This document shows, piece by piece, positions 22,040 to 34,400 of a DNA stretch of 64,000 bases. Position 1 is the first letter of the stretch. Every line of letters begins with the position of its first letter. A program made the position numbers and the translations under genes. This stretch comes from Oreohelix idahoensis (lineage: Eukaryota; Mollusca; Gastropoda; Stylommatophora; Oreohelicidae). The stretch lies in NCBI GenBank assembly GCA_024509875.1, contig JAMPIV010019079.1:62001-126000 (forward strand), read 5' to 3'. The notes under the pieces are model-generated. The model worked only from the letters and a program-made list of their open reading frames with translations. It did not search any database and was not told the DNA's origin.

Positions 22040-24506
22040 ATGACTTCATTAAAGGATTTATTGAAGATTGGAAAAGAATTTAATTTGGAAGGTGAAGCAT
22101 TACAATCCTATGTGGATAAAGAAATAAAGAGACAAGAAGATCTCAGGAAAGAAGAATTAGCTGAAGAAAGGAGACAAGAGGAACTCCATAAAGAAGAAAT
22201 GGCATTGTCTGAAAAAAAGAAGACAAGAAGAAGTAATTGAAAAAAGGAGACAAGAAGAACTCCATAAAGAAGAATTAAGGAGACAAGAAGAACTCCATAA
22301 AGAAGAAGTAGCTGAAAAAAGGAGATCAGAAGAATTAGCTCTTGAAAGGGAAAAATTAGCCTATGCCAGATCTCAACAGGAGAAAGCTCAAGAGGAGATG
22401 AAATTGCAACAAATTAAAGCTCAAGAGGAGATGAAATTGCAACAAATTAAAGCTCAAGAAGAGATAATATCTCAACAAGCTATAAGATTAGCTGAGATTG
22501 AACTTGAAAAACTAAAATTACAACAACCACTGTTGCATCCTGGGGTAGGTGAAGATAAAAATAAAGATCATACTACTGCCATAAGGATTAATTTGCCAAA
22601 ATTTAATTCGTCCATAGACGACATTTCATGCTTCTTAAATAGATTCCAAACTTATTGTGAAGAATATAAGATTGACAAATCTACGTGGACATGTAGACTT
22701 ATGAATTTATTAGTAGGTGAACCATTGACTGTAGTCTCCACTTTGGATGACCAAACCAGAAAAGATTATGAAGCTGTTAAATTGATTTTATTGCAGAGGT
22801 ATCAATTAGATGATGAGGGTTATAGACAGAAATTTCGTTCTTTGTACCCTGATTCTGGAAAAGACTTCACTGAATTTATTTCAGCTGTTAAATTAAATTT
22901 TTCTAGATGGATTGAATTATCCAAAACTGAGAAAACTTTTGAGGGACTGTCAGATTTAATTCTCAGAGACAAGGTTTTGTCATCAGTTAGTACTGATTTA
23001 CTTGCATTCTTACACGAAAGAAAACCTGAGAATCTGACTAAACTACAAACTTTAGGGCGTCAATATCAAGTTGCCCATCCTAACAGAGTATTGAGCAAAA
23101 ACAATATTAAGGATTCATTACCAGCTGCATCTGCTAGGTCATTTCAGGACAATGCACCTAGATATAGATCAAATAGTATGGATAGGAATCAAAGATTTAA
23201 TCCATCACATAATTTCGGCAAGAACAGAGGTAGATACAATTTTAATAAACATCAACCTCAAAGAAATTTTAATTCATATGATGAAGAACAGTTTTATCCA
23301 CAAACCTCTTTTAGATCAAATAATTGGCAAAATAGAGGAGGATATAACCCTAAACAAAATAGAGGTCAAAAATATTTTTACAAAGGTAATGATCAAAATT
23401 CACAGAATAAAAGATCTTATCATAACAATACTACCAGGCAACCTAGAGGCCCTGAACGTACTAATGCTGTAGTGCATAATAATGATAATGATCATAACCA
23501 TGATGCTATAGTAGCACATGCAAATGCATGTAGTGTGGATTTAGCAAATAGTGATAATTGTACTAATTGCAATTCTTTATTTCAGCCTCAAGGAGTCCCA
23601 AGGTTATTGTGCGGACATCCCCTTCCAGTCATGTCTTCATTTGAAAGTACTGGATCATTAATTTTAAATAAAGGTTTTGTCAATAATCAATTGGTTTCTC
23701 TATTGCGCGATACAGGGGCAACCACTATTGGAGTTCGCAAAGCATTGGTAGATAGGTCGGACTATACAGGAAAACAGGTGAAATGCATCACATTTGGAGG
23801 AACTGTAGAATATTACCCCACGGCTGAGGTATTCTTGGATACGCCATATTTTACAGGAAGAACATTGGTATGTCTGTTGGAAAATCCAATTGCTGGGATT
23901 ATTTTAGGAAACATACCTAAATTACATGATTGTTCAAAAAAGGATATCGAGATATGGGAAAAACAACATTTACTTTGTTCAAATGCTGTGACTACTAGAG
24001 CTCAGGCTCAAGGGGAGAAGAATCAACACATACCACTTGTTGATGTGGTACCTGAAGAGCTAACTGAGAATAACACTTCAGAGGAAGACGAAGAAGATGA
24101 TAATGATGATGAAAATCATCATCAACAGGAGAATAATGATGATATTCAGATAATGAATGATGTCAATACTAATAATGATACTCTATTTCAGATGGAGCTC
24201 ATTGATAAGGAAACCTTCATACAAAGGCAAAAAGATGATATTTCCTTAAGAAAATTTTTTCATATTGCTCATTTAAATGATGTAAGGGTAGATGACAATG
24301 CTAAACACTGGTATACTATAAATAATGGGATATTAGTAAGAAACTATCAGGATGCTAATTCCTTAAAGAAACAGATTATGGTACCAGCATGTTTTCGTCC
24401 ATTTGTTTTAAGACACGCACATGACATTGAATGTGCTGGACATTTAGGTGTTGATAGAACCAAGCAGAGAGTGTTGTCACACTTCTTTTGGCCTGGTATA
24501 ACAAAA
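22040..24506 (+). pseudogene. LTR2 gag, protease and integrase zinc region
   Basis: Gag starts at 22,040 (MTSLKDLLKIGKEFNLEG) and continues into a Glu/Lys/Arg-rich coiled-coil region with tandem 27-base repeats. A frameshift at an A run near 22,213-22,220 moves it to the frame open to 24,521. In that 707-codon frame come a capsid-like part, a basic Asn/Arg/Gln-rich part (about residues 250-350), the protease active site LLRDTGATTIG (Asp at about residue 438), an acidic linker, and the start of the integrase zinc domain (HAHDIECAGHLGVDRTKQR, about residue 673 on). A SINE then breaks it. Described only; not reconstructed. Confidence 0.9.
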
Positions 24507-24721
24507 ATAGGGACATTGTAATTTGCTACGACGTTGTACTGCGACAGCTTGTTTATTTTGGGTTTGAAGAAATGTTTACGACCGGAAATTTGACTGAATA
24601 ACCTGAACGGCTCCTGCACATAAATCCTGTGTTGTCAACTCCTGACCGGGTTGAAAGTCCACTGGCCTATGACAACAAAAGAAAGCTCGAGTGCCGCTGA
24701 TTATAGAAAAAAAAAAAAAAA
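24507..24721 (+). mobile_element. S3 tRNA-type SINE, diverged copy in LTR2 integrase
   Basis: This insertion of about 215 bp shares GAAATGTTTACGACCGGAAA, TTTGACTGAATAACCTGAAC and CTCAAGTGCCGCTG-like blocks with the better copy at 44,064-44,338. It ends in a run of A. The 5' half is much diverged. It sits between two parts of the integrase zinc domain and introduces a stop. The target duplication is hidden in A-rich sequence and was not resolved. Confidence 0.85.
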
Positions 24722-27262
24722 GACGTAAAACTATTTTGTCATACGTGTACCACTTGCCAAAGCTTGGCAATTAGAAAACCAAAACATGATGCTCCTATTC
24801 AGGCATCTGACATATCTTTGCGGCCCTTCGCAAAGATGGCCATTGATATTATTGGCCCTTTAAAGGTTACATCAGCCAGAGGTCATCAATATGTTTTGAC
24901 CTGCATTGATATGTGCACACGCTGGCCGGAAGCTATACCATTAAAAACCATTACTACAGTGGATATTGCTGATGCACTATTTTTGATTTTTAGCCGTATA
25001 GGTTTCCCTGAGAACATTTTATCAGATAGAGGAACCCAGTTAGTTTCTGATGCCATGAAACAGGTTATGGATATGTTTGGGATTGAGAGATCTCTTAGCT
25101 CAATTTATCACCCACAAGCAAACGGGAAAATAGAAGTTCTCAATAGATCCATCAAACAAATGTTACATAAGGTTACCATTAAATATCCACAAAATTGGGA
25201 CAGAGTTCTCCCCGCTATTTTATTTGCTTACAGGGAAATAAGAAATGAACATACAGGATTTAGTCCATTCGAATTGGTTTTTGGGGCCAGACCAAGAGGC
25301 CCAATGTCAATATTAAAACAGCTATTAATTGGAGCTGAGATGAATGAAGAGGTTCAAACCTCATACCAATATGTCATCAACCTAAGGAAAAAAATAATAG
25401 ACGCATGCCAAATTGCAGTAAACTCATCTGAAAAGGCAAAACTGAGAGCGAGGTTATTTCTTAACCAAAACCGCAAATTACGCCAACTGTGGCCTGATGA
25501 TGAAGCATACGTACTATTACCCAAGAAAGATAACAAATTATTGGTTTCATGGAGAGGACCTTACAGGATTGTGGAGAAACTGTCTGATGTCGATTATATT
25601 GTTTCAGTGGATGGAAAAGAAAAAACTTTTCATATCAATATGTTACAGCAGTTTCATACACGTCCACCATATCTTAGACCAGTCTTTGAAGCTCTTGATG
25701 AATCTGTCACTCGTCACTCTTCTTTGGCTGTGATACAGGAGGAAAATTCTGATTTGACTAATGGGAATGATTCACTCTTAGTGTTACCTAGTATTCACTT
25801 CTTAGCTACTGAAAGTTGGAAAAAGGTATCCTTATCTCCTACGCTGTCTTCTGTTCAGAAAGAACAAGCTACTCAATTGTTACTGTCTTTTGCTGATGTC
25901 CTTACTGATGTGCCAGGACATACCGATATCATCGAACATGATATCGTTCTTACTGATTTTCAACCTATTAAGTTGAAACCCTATCCTATACCTATACACT
26001 TACAGACTCAAGTGAATGAGGAATTAGAACAGATGTTGAAATTAAATATCATTTCTCCATCTCATTCCCCTTACAGTTTTCCGATGGTCTTGATTCGGAA
26101 AAAAGATAAATCTATACGCATATGCATAGATTTTAGACGTTTAAATTCTGTGACCATAAATGACGCTGAACCACTCCCAGTGTTAGAGACTTTATTAGAC
26201 AGGTTAGCTTCGGCTACATTCTTTTCTAAATTTGATCTTTCTAAAGGCTATTGGCAAGTGCCATTAACGGAGAAATCCAAGCCTTATACTGCCTTTGCTA
26301 CGCCATTAGGTCTATTTGAATTCAATTATATGTCTTTTGGCTTAGTTAACGCGCCTGCGACCTTCGTTCGCATGATGCGAAGACTCTTCTCCGATAGAAA
26401 AGATCTTATTACCTATATAGATGACATTTGTCTGTTTCATCAATCATGGGATGAACATTTAAAAGGTATTCAGTCCTTACTTCACACTTTACGTCTCCAT
26501 AAGTTAACTGCACGTCCATCTAAAACTAAAGTTGGATTTCAGGAGATTTCATTCTTGGGTTATAAGGTAGGAGGAGGTTTCTTGAAAACTGAGGATACTA
26601 CTATCTCTAGAATTCTAAACCTTGATGTGCCTAAGACAAAAAAACAGGTTAGAAGTATTCTAGGTCTACTCAATTTTTATCGTAAATTTATCCCTAATTT
26701 TTCTGAAATTACATCTGTTTTATCGTCCCTTGTGAAAAAAAATGCGCCAAATAGAGTTATATACAGCCATGATTGTTATGTTTCACTAAATTTATTGAAA
26801 GATATGTTTTCAAAAATGCCTATCTTGAGATTGCCTGATCCTTCGAAACATTTTACCCTCAGAGTCGACGCCTCAAAATCATCAATTGGAGGTTCGTTGT
26901 TGCAGGAATGGAATGGCTGTCTGCATCCCACACTCTATGTTAGTAGAAAACTTACGCCTACGGAGCAGAGGTACCCCATTATTGAGAGAGAGCTGTTGGC
27001 GGTGGTGTTTTGCTTTTCCAAACTACAGCGATACTTGCTGGGAGCAAGTTTTACACTGGAGACTGACCAGAGAGCTTTATCTTATTTGAAAACAGCACGC
27101 TTTAAGAACGAAAGAGCTGCCCGTGCCTCTCTGGCTCTCCAACCCTACGAATACCAGATAAAGCCTATCAAGGGAAGCGTCAATGTCATCGCCGATGTTT
27201 TGTCCCGCTGTGTGAAACATCCACTGGTTGACGAATCAAATTCTGCTTCAACACATTTATAA
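24722..27262 (+). pseudogene. LTR2 integrase core, reverse transcriptase and RNase H
   Basis: The open frame from 24,764 is 832 codons. Pol sense already resumes at 24,722, so the first ATG is not a true start. In order: integrase core with AIDIIGPL, ILSDRGTQLVSD and PQANGKIEVLNRS, giving the Asp, Asp and Glu residues; a GPY/F-like module SWRGPYRIVEKL (about residue 262); the RT with FSKFDLSKGYWQVPL, FNYMSFGLVNAPATF and the catalytic YIDDICLF; RNase H with LRVDASKSSIGG, IERELLAVVF, ETDQRALSYL and a final VNVIADVLSR. Integrase before RT is the reverse of normal Ty3/gypsy and matches the Gmr1-like group. Confidence 0.93.
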
Positions 27263-28776
27263 TGACCAAACTCACTTTGTGCGGCTGTTGTCAATTCTGC
27301 ATAACTGAACATATACAAACGCATCTTAAATATGAGATCAACAGCTGACATAGACCATCCAGTGACAAGAGTGCCTGTACTTACTTCAGTAAAAATCAAT
27401 TGCTGACATTAAAAAATAACCTGACATTTGCCTCGAGTTTCGTACGAAACATTTAAAAAAAAAACAGCTGCATAGACCATCCAGTGACAAGAGTGGTACT
27501 TACTTCAGAAAATTTGCTGCCACATTGCTTCGTCATGTACAGAAACAGTTTGCTAAACTACAAACAGTATGCCAAGCATCATGATGATGATGTTTTTTTC
27601 ATATAACCTACGTCGACCAACATATTAAATCTTTTGCCATGTGCTTACGAATACAAGTATGCCAGAACTATACTGTTTTACAACATACAGTTTATATAAT
27701 GACTATTTTCCGGATATATTGGAAATGCAATTTATTCCAGACACATTCCGTGAATTATTCAAATAATTCGTTCTTTAAAATGGACTGCTACTTGCAAAAA
27801 AAAGGGAAACAACTAGAAAATGCCGATGTCTGAAAATTCAAAGGGGACATAACAAAATAAATTTTTCAGTTCAACTTGGACTTTCATAATATAGAATACA
27901 GCATGAATAACATTGATTTTCAATTCTAATCCTATTGCTGATACGACAAACATGGACAATTGAAATATATGGAACTTTCATATTGCAGTGAACTTCTTTA
28001 TTACTACAGATTAAAATGACTGTGCATCTTCGATAATAATGTACAACTACGTGACAATTGTGATCTATTGAACTTTGTTCGGAAATACGTGATTTAAAAA
28101 TGAACTTCTTGCATTAATCACTATTAATATTACATAAGTAATATCATTAATTACTGAATATAATTTTAATTCATTGAAACCACAAGAGGTTACATACCAA
28201 GTGTAGTGAAGTAATTTAAAGTGTTCATATATTACTTAATATATTTTCACATTACAGTGTATTAACATGATCAGTCATCCCATCAGACTACATTCATACA
28301 GATAATCATAACTATTTTGACATAATGTCGCAGTCACTCATTATGAATTGATTTGTCTGCCTCATATGATCTATTATGTCTTTGATTGCTACTTATGCAT
28401 GTCATTGATAAATAGGGAGACTTACATGACTGACATGACATAAGATTTTTTTTGACATGAGTGTATGAGTGCCTTGACTGACACATACTAACATTTTTTT
28501 TTCTTTTTCTCGCACTGCCCTATTATTAATATGGTGACCTCACAGTAGTGTCAAAAGAGATGTTTCTGAAATAGACAATGGGTTTAGTGATCTCATTACT
28601 GGATTCCACACCTTGTGTGTTTAATTGTCGATTGTGGAGCACGCATCTAGGTGCTATATCAATGGGGACAGTTGTAGTAGATTCATGTGTCACCTGGTTA
28701 CTCCAGTGATTTTATTGTTTTGCAATGGAAATAATGAAAAGTTCCTTTTCATTATTTTACTGCAGGGGGGAGTAAA
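27263..28776 (+). other. LTR2 3' non-coding region
   Basis: 1.5 kb between the pol stop and the 3' LTR. It has no envelope-like frame. A ~45-base segment (catagaccatccagtgacaag) is repeated at about 27,349 and 27,473. The polypurine tract is at 28,761-28,776. Confidence 0.7.
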
Positions 28777-29476
28777 TGTTATGTCTAAATATCATAACAT
28801 TGGTGGTCTACGATCACTTCCTGGTTTGATGTTTACAGACGGTTGTCATGAGTTTCCGGAAGTGACGTCTTGACGGCTGCTCAAGAATAGTGGCAGACGT
28901 GAGCGTGTTAATCTGGGACACGAAGGCGTCTCTGCCTGAGATTCCGCTTGTGTCTTTTGACCGATATGCAGGGCTAGTGTCCGTTGGGACTAGATTTTAG
29001 AATATGTCCTTCGTTGGAGGAATATGATTACCACACCTGCAAGATGTATATTGCCTGCACTGATTTATGCCTGCAGTACTTATTAATGTCAGTTTAAGTT
29101 AAGCAGTGTGTGTGGAATTCTGTGCACGTAAGTTTTGACAGGACAGTAGAGACATGTGCCTAGAAAGCTTCAATGTCGAATCCTACTCAATATGGAGTAT
29201 CTGTGATTAAACGTGTGATCTGTCAAAAGCTGTTAGGCCTTAGTGTTTGAGTACCTGTGTTGCGGGCCAGGGAGTATCGAATGTTTGGCCATAATTAATA
29301 TTCCATAAATACTACAATGGAGTCTATAAGGATAACCCTGGAAGGGAACTCAGCAGGCCAAGATTTCTAATAAAGAGTGTCCAAGCATTGAGCTTAATGC
29401 ACGGAGAGAACAGGACGTCTGTGGGACTGTTCCTGAAGAAGATAAATAATAAATACAGTATATTTTCCCCGCAACA
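28777..29476 (+). repeat. LTR2 3' LTR
   Basis: Complete 700-bp LTR from TGTTATG to CAACA. By eye, three base differences against the 680 shared bases of the 5' LTR. Confidence 0.94.
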
Positions 29477-29481
29477 TTTGT

Positions 29482-30117
29482 CTTGCCACAACGTACAAAA
29501 GGTACTTAGAGCAGAATAATTAAGTAATGGGATAATTGTGTTAATTGCTTATACTTGCGTTCTTGTATTTTTTTTTCTCTCTTTTCGTGAGATATTCAGG
29601 TACTTTAGCTACATTAATGTCATATCACATTGTTTCTTTGATTCATGTCATGTGTGAATTGCATTTAAGCTTTAATTTTAGGATTTTGGACAACATTGTT
29701 AGTTGGGGATACAACCTTCTATTTTTGTTATATTTTATTATTCATGCATTGTTGAATTTTTGATTTGGATTTTGTGTTTTTATTTATTTTATATATCTCA
29801 TACCATTTTCATATATGCATGCTATTTCTTTGATATGGTTATTATAAACTCACAGTGATCATACATTTATGTATTTTTCGACTGTATATGACTTTTACTT
29901 ATGGACATATGACAGTTTATGACTGATGACAAATTCATCTAGCAGGTTATTTAATAAGAAGTTACATTAGGCAGACTGACTGCGACTAGATTATTTTCGA
30001 TATGGCTTAATATTTGTGATATGATCAATTTTGGCCGAGATTTCTGCATAGGAAATATTTGAATTGAAAAAAAACAACAAATAAATTTGTTTTTTTTACA
30101 CCGCGAAGGGGGTGATA
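29482..30117 (+). other. LTR1 internal region, 3' side
   Basis: AT-rich, non-coding part of LTR1 after the LTR2 insertion. Ends in the polypurine tract before the 3' LTR. Confidence 0.75.
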
Positions 30118-30913
30118 TGTTAAGGATAGATTTGAGATGCAGATAAAATAGTGTGACATGTTACTACACGCTAGCACATTTCCATTTTTATGTGAGGAAT
30201 TGTGTTCGCCTGTAGTCAAACTACGGTTTGCACGAAGCGTCCACCCGTGGTGAGCGATGCGTTCACCCGTGTTGAGCGACGGTCAACTAGTGACGTTTTG
30301 GTCATATGTCGTGGGGTTCAGTGTGTAAATTAATTGGTCTTCCGTCTTTGTGTTTGCGTTCAAGAGAGATGTAATTTTTCGAGCTCCGGGATAATGGAGA
30401 GTAATATAAATATATCCATTGTGGCATTATTGATTTTATGAGGCCACCACGTTATGTGTAAGATGGTTCATAAAACTTATCTAGAAGTTCATACCATAAA
30501 TTACTACAAGTAACTTTGAGATAAGGAGGCAACTAATATTTTGTTTGGCCTGATTTCTTCTGCCGCATTACTTTGGTTTTCGTGGATTGCCCGAACCTTT
30601 AGTACAACGGCCAAGATTGGGTGGAGATGAGAGGAGTGTATTATTATCATATTATTGCCACTTAAAGATGCCTAACGTTTGAACCTTATTGACGGACCAG
30701 AGATAATCTACTACGCTTATCCATTGCCATGTACTTTTGATGTTTGATGGACCATTGTGAAGTGACTTTGTTTGTTAAATGTCAACCATGTTTTTCCCTT
30801 GGACCTGTTCACCTACTGGCTTTTGTTATGTATACAGACAATAATGTCCTGAAAGAACACCTGCTATCATTCGCGTGTCCATGCATGATCATCTAAATTA
30901 TCCCACCGTAACA
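30118..30913 (+). repeat. LTR1 3' LTR
   Basis: Complete 796-bp LTR, TGTTAAGG to CCGTAACA. About 14 differences by eye against the 5' LTR (around 1.8%). Confidence 0.94.
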
Positions 30914-31122
30914 CCTGTTGATAGCATTACAAGGCAGTCCATGTTCTGGAACCCCCAGGGCAAGAGAGGCAGAGGTAGACCAAGAAGCACATGGAGAAGA
31001 GAGCTGGAAACAGAGGTGAAAATGATAAGGAGAACGTGGAAAGAACTTGAGACGATGGCACGTGACAGGAGGACTTGGCATGTGTTTGTTGAAGGCCTAT
31101 GCTCCTTTGGGAGTGGAGGGTT
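30914..31122 (+). pseudogene. LINE-A copy 1, right half
   Basis: This is the continuation of the LINE split at 12,724. It begins with the second copy of CCTGT and continues the C-terminal block DSITRQSMFWNPQGKRGRGR, then the tail TWHVFVEGLCS with the stop soon after. Other LINE-A copies (52.85 and 58.82 kb) have the left and right parts directly joined, which shows that the 18.2 kb between them was inserted. The usual ATTG-type tail is not obvious here. Confidence 0.9.
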
Positions 31123-31451
31123 ATGAATCTTCCTAAACGTACACAATTCGAGGTCCGCCCACTAGTGGTTACATTCCCACGATATCTCTTGCCTGGAGTC
31201 AGACCTCTCACGGTTTTGTGCTCAACAAGGTGTGTTCCTCTGGTGTCAGACAGCGCCGAGATGTCTAAAACCAAAGGCCGTATCTCATTACATCTTCTGC
31301 GTCTCACACGTTTGTCTTCCTTTCAGATGGCAAAAGTGTTTCGTTTAGATCGCCCATTCCCGTGTGAGAATGCCAAATAGGACAAATATACACCGTAGAC
31401 TAGATCGACATCTATTACTCGGTCTAAAATTGCACCTTTCTGGCCACAGGG

Positions 31452-31498
<47 letters not shown>

Positions 31499-34400
31499 TT
31501 ACTACAAATAATGAATATGTGAGGGTCCTTGGTGTTTACCGTTTTAAGAGAGGGGAACACTTCTAGAAAATCTGGAAAAATCCGGTTGTTACAAATGATG
31601 ATGATGAATTTTCTATCGGCCGACTCTTTGTCAGAGTGCCAGTCCCTGTACAGCGTATATTTTAGTACTCCACTTGGATTACAACTGTCAGGTGTTGAGG
31701 AAAAAATAATAATAATGTTTCAGGTATACCCACCCCACTGTTGGCTGATAAAATAGTATCCTGGATTTGATAAGTCCAGTATTATAAGTTACAGTCATAT
31801 AGTATCTCGGCTTGTACACGCTTAACCATGGAAATGGAAAAGGAAATGAAAAGATCGCTGGTTCGTCCACTTGGATCAGGTCTGCTAAAAATATAAGAAA
31901 TATTTTATGGGAAAATGCTACCACTCTATGTAAATATAAATATGTATAGACGGGGACACGATAGTCTCTCCTCCGCTCTGTCAAATCCTGACGAATTTGA
32001 AAAGATACACTGTGTTTTTCCCTACGCCTTACACACAGACACTGCTGGCCGCGGAGGTGGGTCAGACTGAGCCGATGAAGACTCCCCCCGCCCCTTCTCG
32101 CGGCTGGCTGGGGTCACACGCACAGTGTGTTATTTATTATTTATTTCTCACAATGCGCCACGTACAAATTATCACTTATCATTTAGTAGCTAGTAAATTG
32201 TCGGTATCTGTTAATTTGTCGTATGGCATTAAAAAAAAATAATAGACGCTATAATAACAATAATTATAAAATGAGATATAAACAATATTTATTTCCCTCC
32301 CCCTATCAGTCGTTCTAACACCTCTAAGTTCGGTCTGGTTAGCCGTCTACGCTGTAAACACAAATTACCGTCTCGTCTCAGCTAGGTAGCGGACAGGAAC
32401 GGTCTAACATTTAAATTGAATATCTGGTTATGGAAATCGCTACGCGTTATTTTAGTTAATACGCCTTACTAGCAAGAAAAAAAAATCTAAGTGAAGTATT
32501 TAACTGTATGTTTAAAGTATTTAAGTGTTTAACTTTAAATGCTATCACTGTAAAACACTGCTAATACTTAGCACTATTTAGCAGAAATTCCAGAATAAAA
32601 ATTTCCACGATTCACTTTATAATTAACCAGTAATCCCAAAGAAATGGTTTAAGGCTGTGCGCTAGATTCTTCTCAAATTCTGAGTGACGACTGATAGATG
32701 GGTTATAGAAACAGCAGCATATATATCATTAAATTTCGTTCATCTCTAATGGCGTTATTTCGCATTACTGTGTGAGACCAAAAATTCAGAAGCGAAAGAT
32801 GAAAGTTCAAAGGCTTACGTCTCAGTCTTTCCAGCGGTTCTCGTCTGGAGTTTTGACCAACATCAAAAGACTTTCTGTCTCCTAGCGGTTTTACCTGTAG
32901 AATGCCCATTTTGCCACATCAAAGAAACTAGGGATTTCTATAATTTCACTGGACAACTTCAAAGGGTCAGTTCCGCCTTTCTCACGTGCTGTCTGTCTGT
33001 CGAGTATTATATGATTGACAGATAAGCTCGCGAGAGTGGAAAGGAGTAAAATAAAGCGTGATTTGTTTCCTGTTTTGACTGACAAGTCAACGAAGATGGT
33101 AAACATAGCGTTAGCCCGTGTTTACAGAAAAGAAGGCGGGGACAAAATGGTACATTGCAGAAATAGACAGTTGGTAAAATGCATGTTAGCTAGCAAATCA
33201 GAGAGCAGCTATAAGGTCACAATAAGTGGTCAGATTACTGTAGGCTCTTTTTCCAGTACACGTCACACATGGCAGGCATCATTTGAAAACAGAAAGACTA
33301 TTTTTTGTACTTACGATTCCTTAATGCATATACAGGAAAGTCAGGATGTAGAACACTTAGCGCCCAACCAATTAGAACAGGTAAAAGTAAAGACCTGCTT
33401 TGACAAAATATTAATACTCATATCTATCACTTTATAATACTTTAGTTGTCCATGTGACATGGGATATAAGATAGTTATCAGGATGGAAATTATTAAACCA
33501 GCAATGACTTGACATTCATTATGCATGAAATCTGCCCTACAGTATCATGGCAACGCCCTCAATTTCATCATTATGGAAATTGTAAATAAGTAGGTACCAC
33601 AAACTGCCTCTTCGCCGCGGTCGGAAAATTCTGTGACGTGCAAGCAAGGCCCAGTTTGGGCCCTTTTCAACCTCGCTCTGCCTAGTAATTAATTTGCCTT
33701 TTCTAAATAAAAATTATATCTTCTGGTTCCTTGATCTTTCATAATATGTCAATTGTAACTTTCTGCGTGTCATTGAAATTGAGTGAGACAACAAAATAAA
33801 ACACCATTAAAATCGCTCTTGCCGTGCACTGGCTGACCGGCGCTCACGAGAGCGAAATTCTCTGACAGGACCCCCACCTCATTCAAAGCGTCCGCGCTAC
33901 GTCCTCAAAAATGCTACACTAATACGGTTTTCACCAATGAGAAGAGCGAAAACTGAGGTTTACGCACATGTAACATAAGGCACAGATTTTTTATACGAAG
34001 ATATCGTAAATTCGAAGTGAATGAGAAAGTTTGGATTTTAATACACATCTGGGACGCCTACCTACACTTGTGTTACATCAAACAAACGAGCAACCATTCT
34101 GCTAAAATCGTATCAAAGTTTTAAACACCATCGTTATTTGATGAAAGAGCGAAAGAACGTTAAAACAGAGCACCTCCAACAAATTTCGGCGTGTAAACAT
34201 AAAGGCGGATGTTCCATCTGACAAACCCGGACACGACGGGCCGGCTGTACGAAACACAGCACGAAATGACTCAGGCGCTGAAATGAAAGTTTCACCAATG
34301 GAAGTCGACTTAATATGTGTTCTGAGTAAGTTTTGAATTTTGTTTTATTTCTATTCATTTCAGCCCTATTTTGTTTATTTGCAATATAGCAACGGCAAGT

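Larger units (their letters stand above)
16514..29476 (+). mobile_element. LTR2: Ty3/gypsy-type element with Gmr1-like domain order
   Basis: Termini are TGTTATG...CAACA. The 3' LTR is 700 bp (28,777-29,476). The 5' LTR is 16,514-16,657 plus 20,413-20,948. Flanks are CTTGT and TTTGT, a 5-bp duplication with one mismatch. The polypurine tract tgcaggggggagtaaa precedes the 3' LTR. TGGGGGCCAAGC soon after the 5' LTR is a plausible primer binding site. Coding order is gag, aspartic protease, integrase zinc region, integrase core with GPY/F-like module, reverse transcriptase, RNase H. This copy is broken by a gag frameshift and a SINE inside integrase. No envelope-like frame was found. Confidence 0.93.
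12725..30913 (+). mobile_element. LTR1: non-autonomous LTR retrotransposon with nested insertions
   Basis: The borders are defined by TGTTA...TAACA termini and a perfect 5-bp duplication CCTGT (12,720-12,724 and 30,914-30,918). The LTRs are 795 and 796 bp. The polypurine tract gcgaagggggtgata lies directly before the 3' LTR. Without insertions the internal part is only about 2.2 kb (14,921-16,513 and 29,482-30,117). It has an 80-codon gag-like frame and no protease, RT or integrase, so the element needed proteins from elsewhere. No clear primer binding site was found after the 5' LTR. A LINE-D sits in its 5' LTR and LTR2 sits in its interior. Orientation is given by the polypurine tract. Confidence 0.93.

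Noticed and set aside
27145..28776. An envelope gene after LTR2 pol
   Set aside because: No frame of useful length, no signal peptide or membrane segment on the plus strand.
33015..33437. A 140-codon frame as a host gene
   Set aside because: No motif, no splice or promoter support, and length possible by chance in 6 kb.
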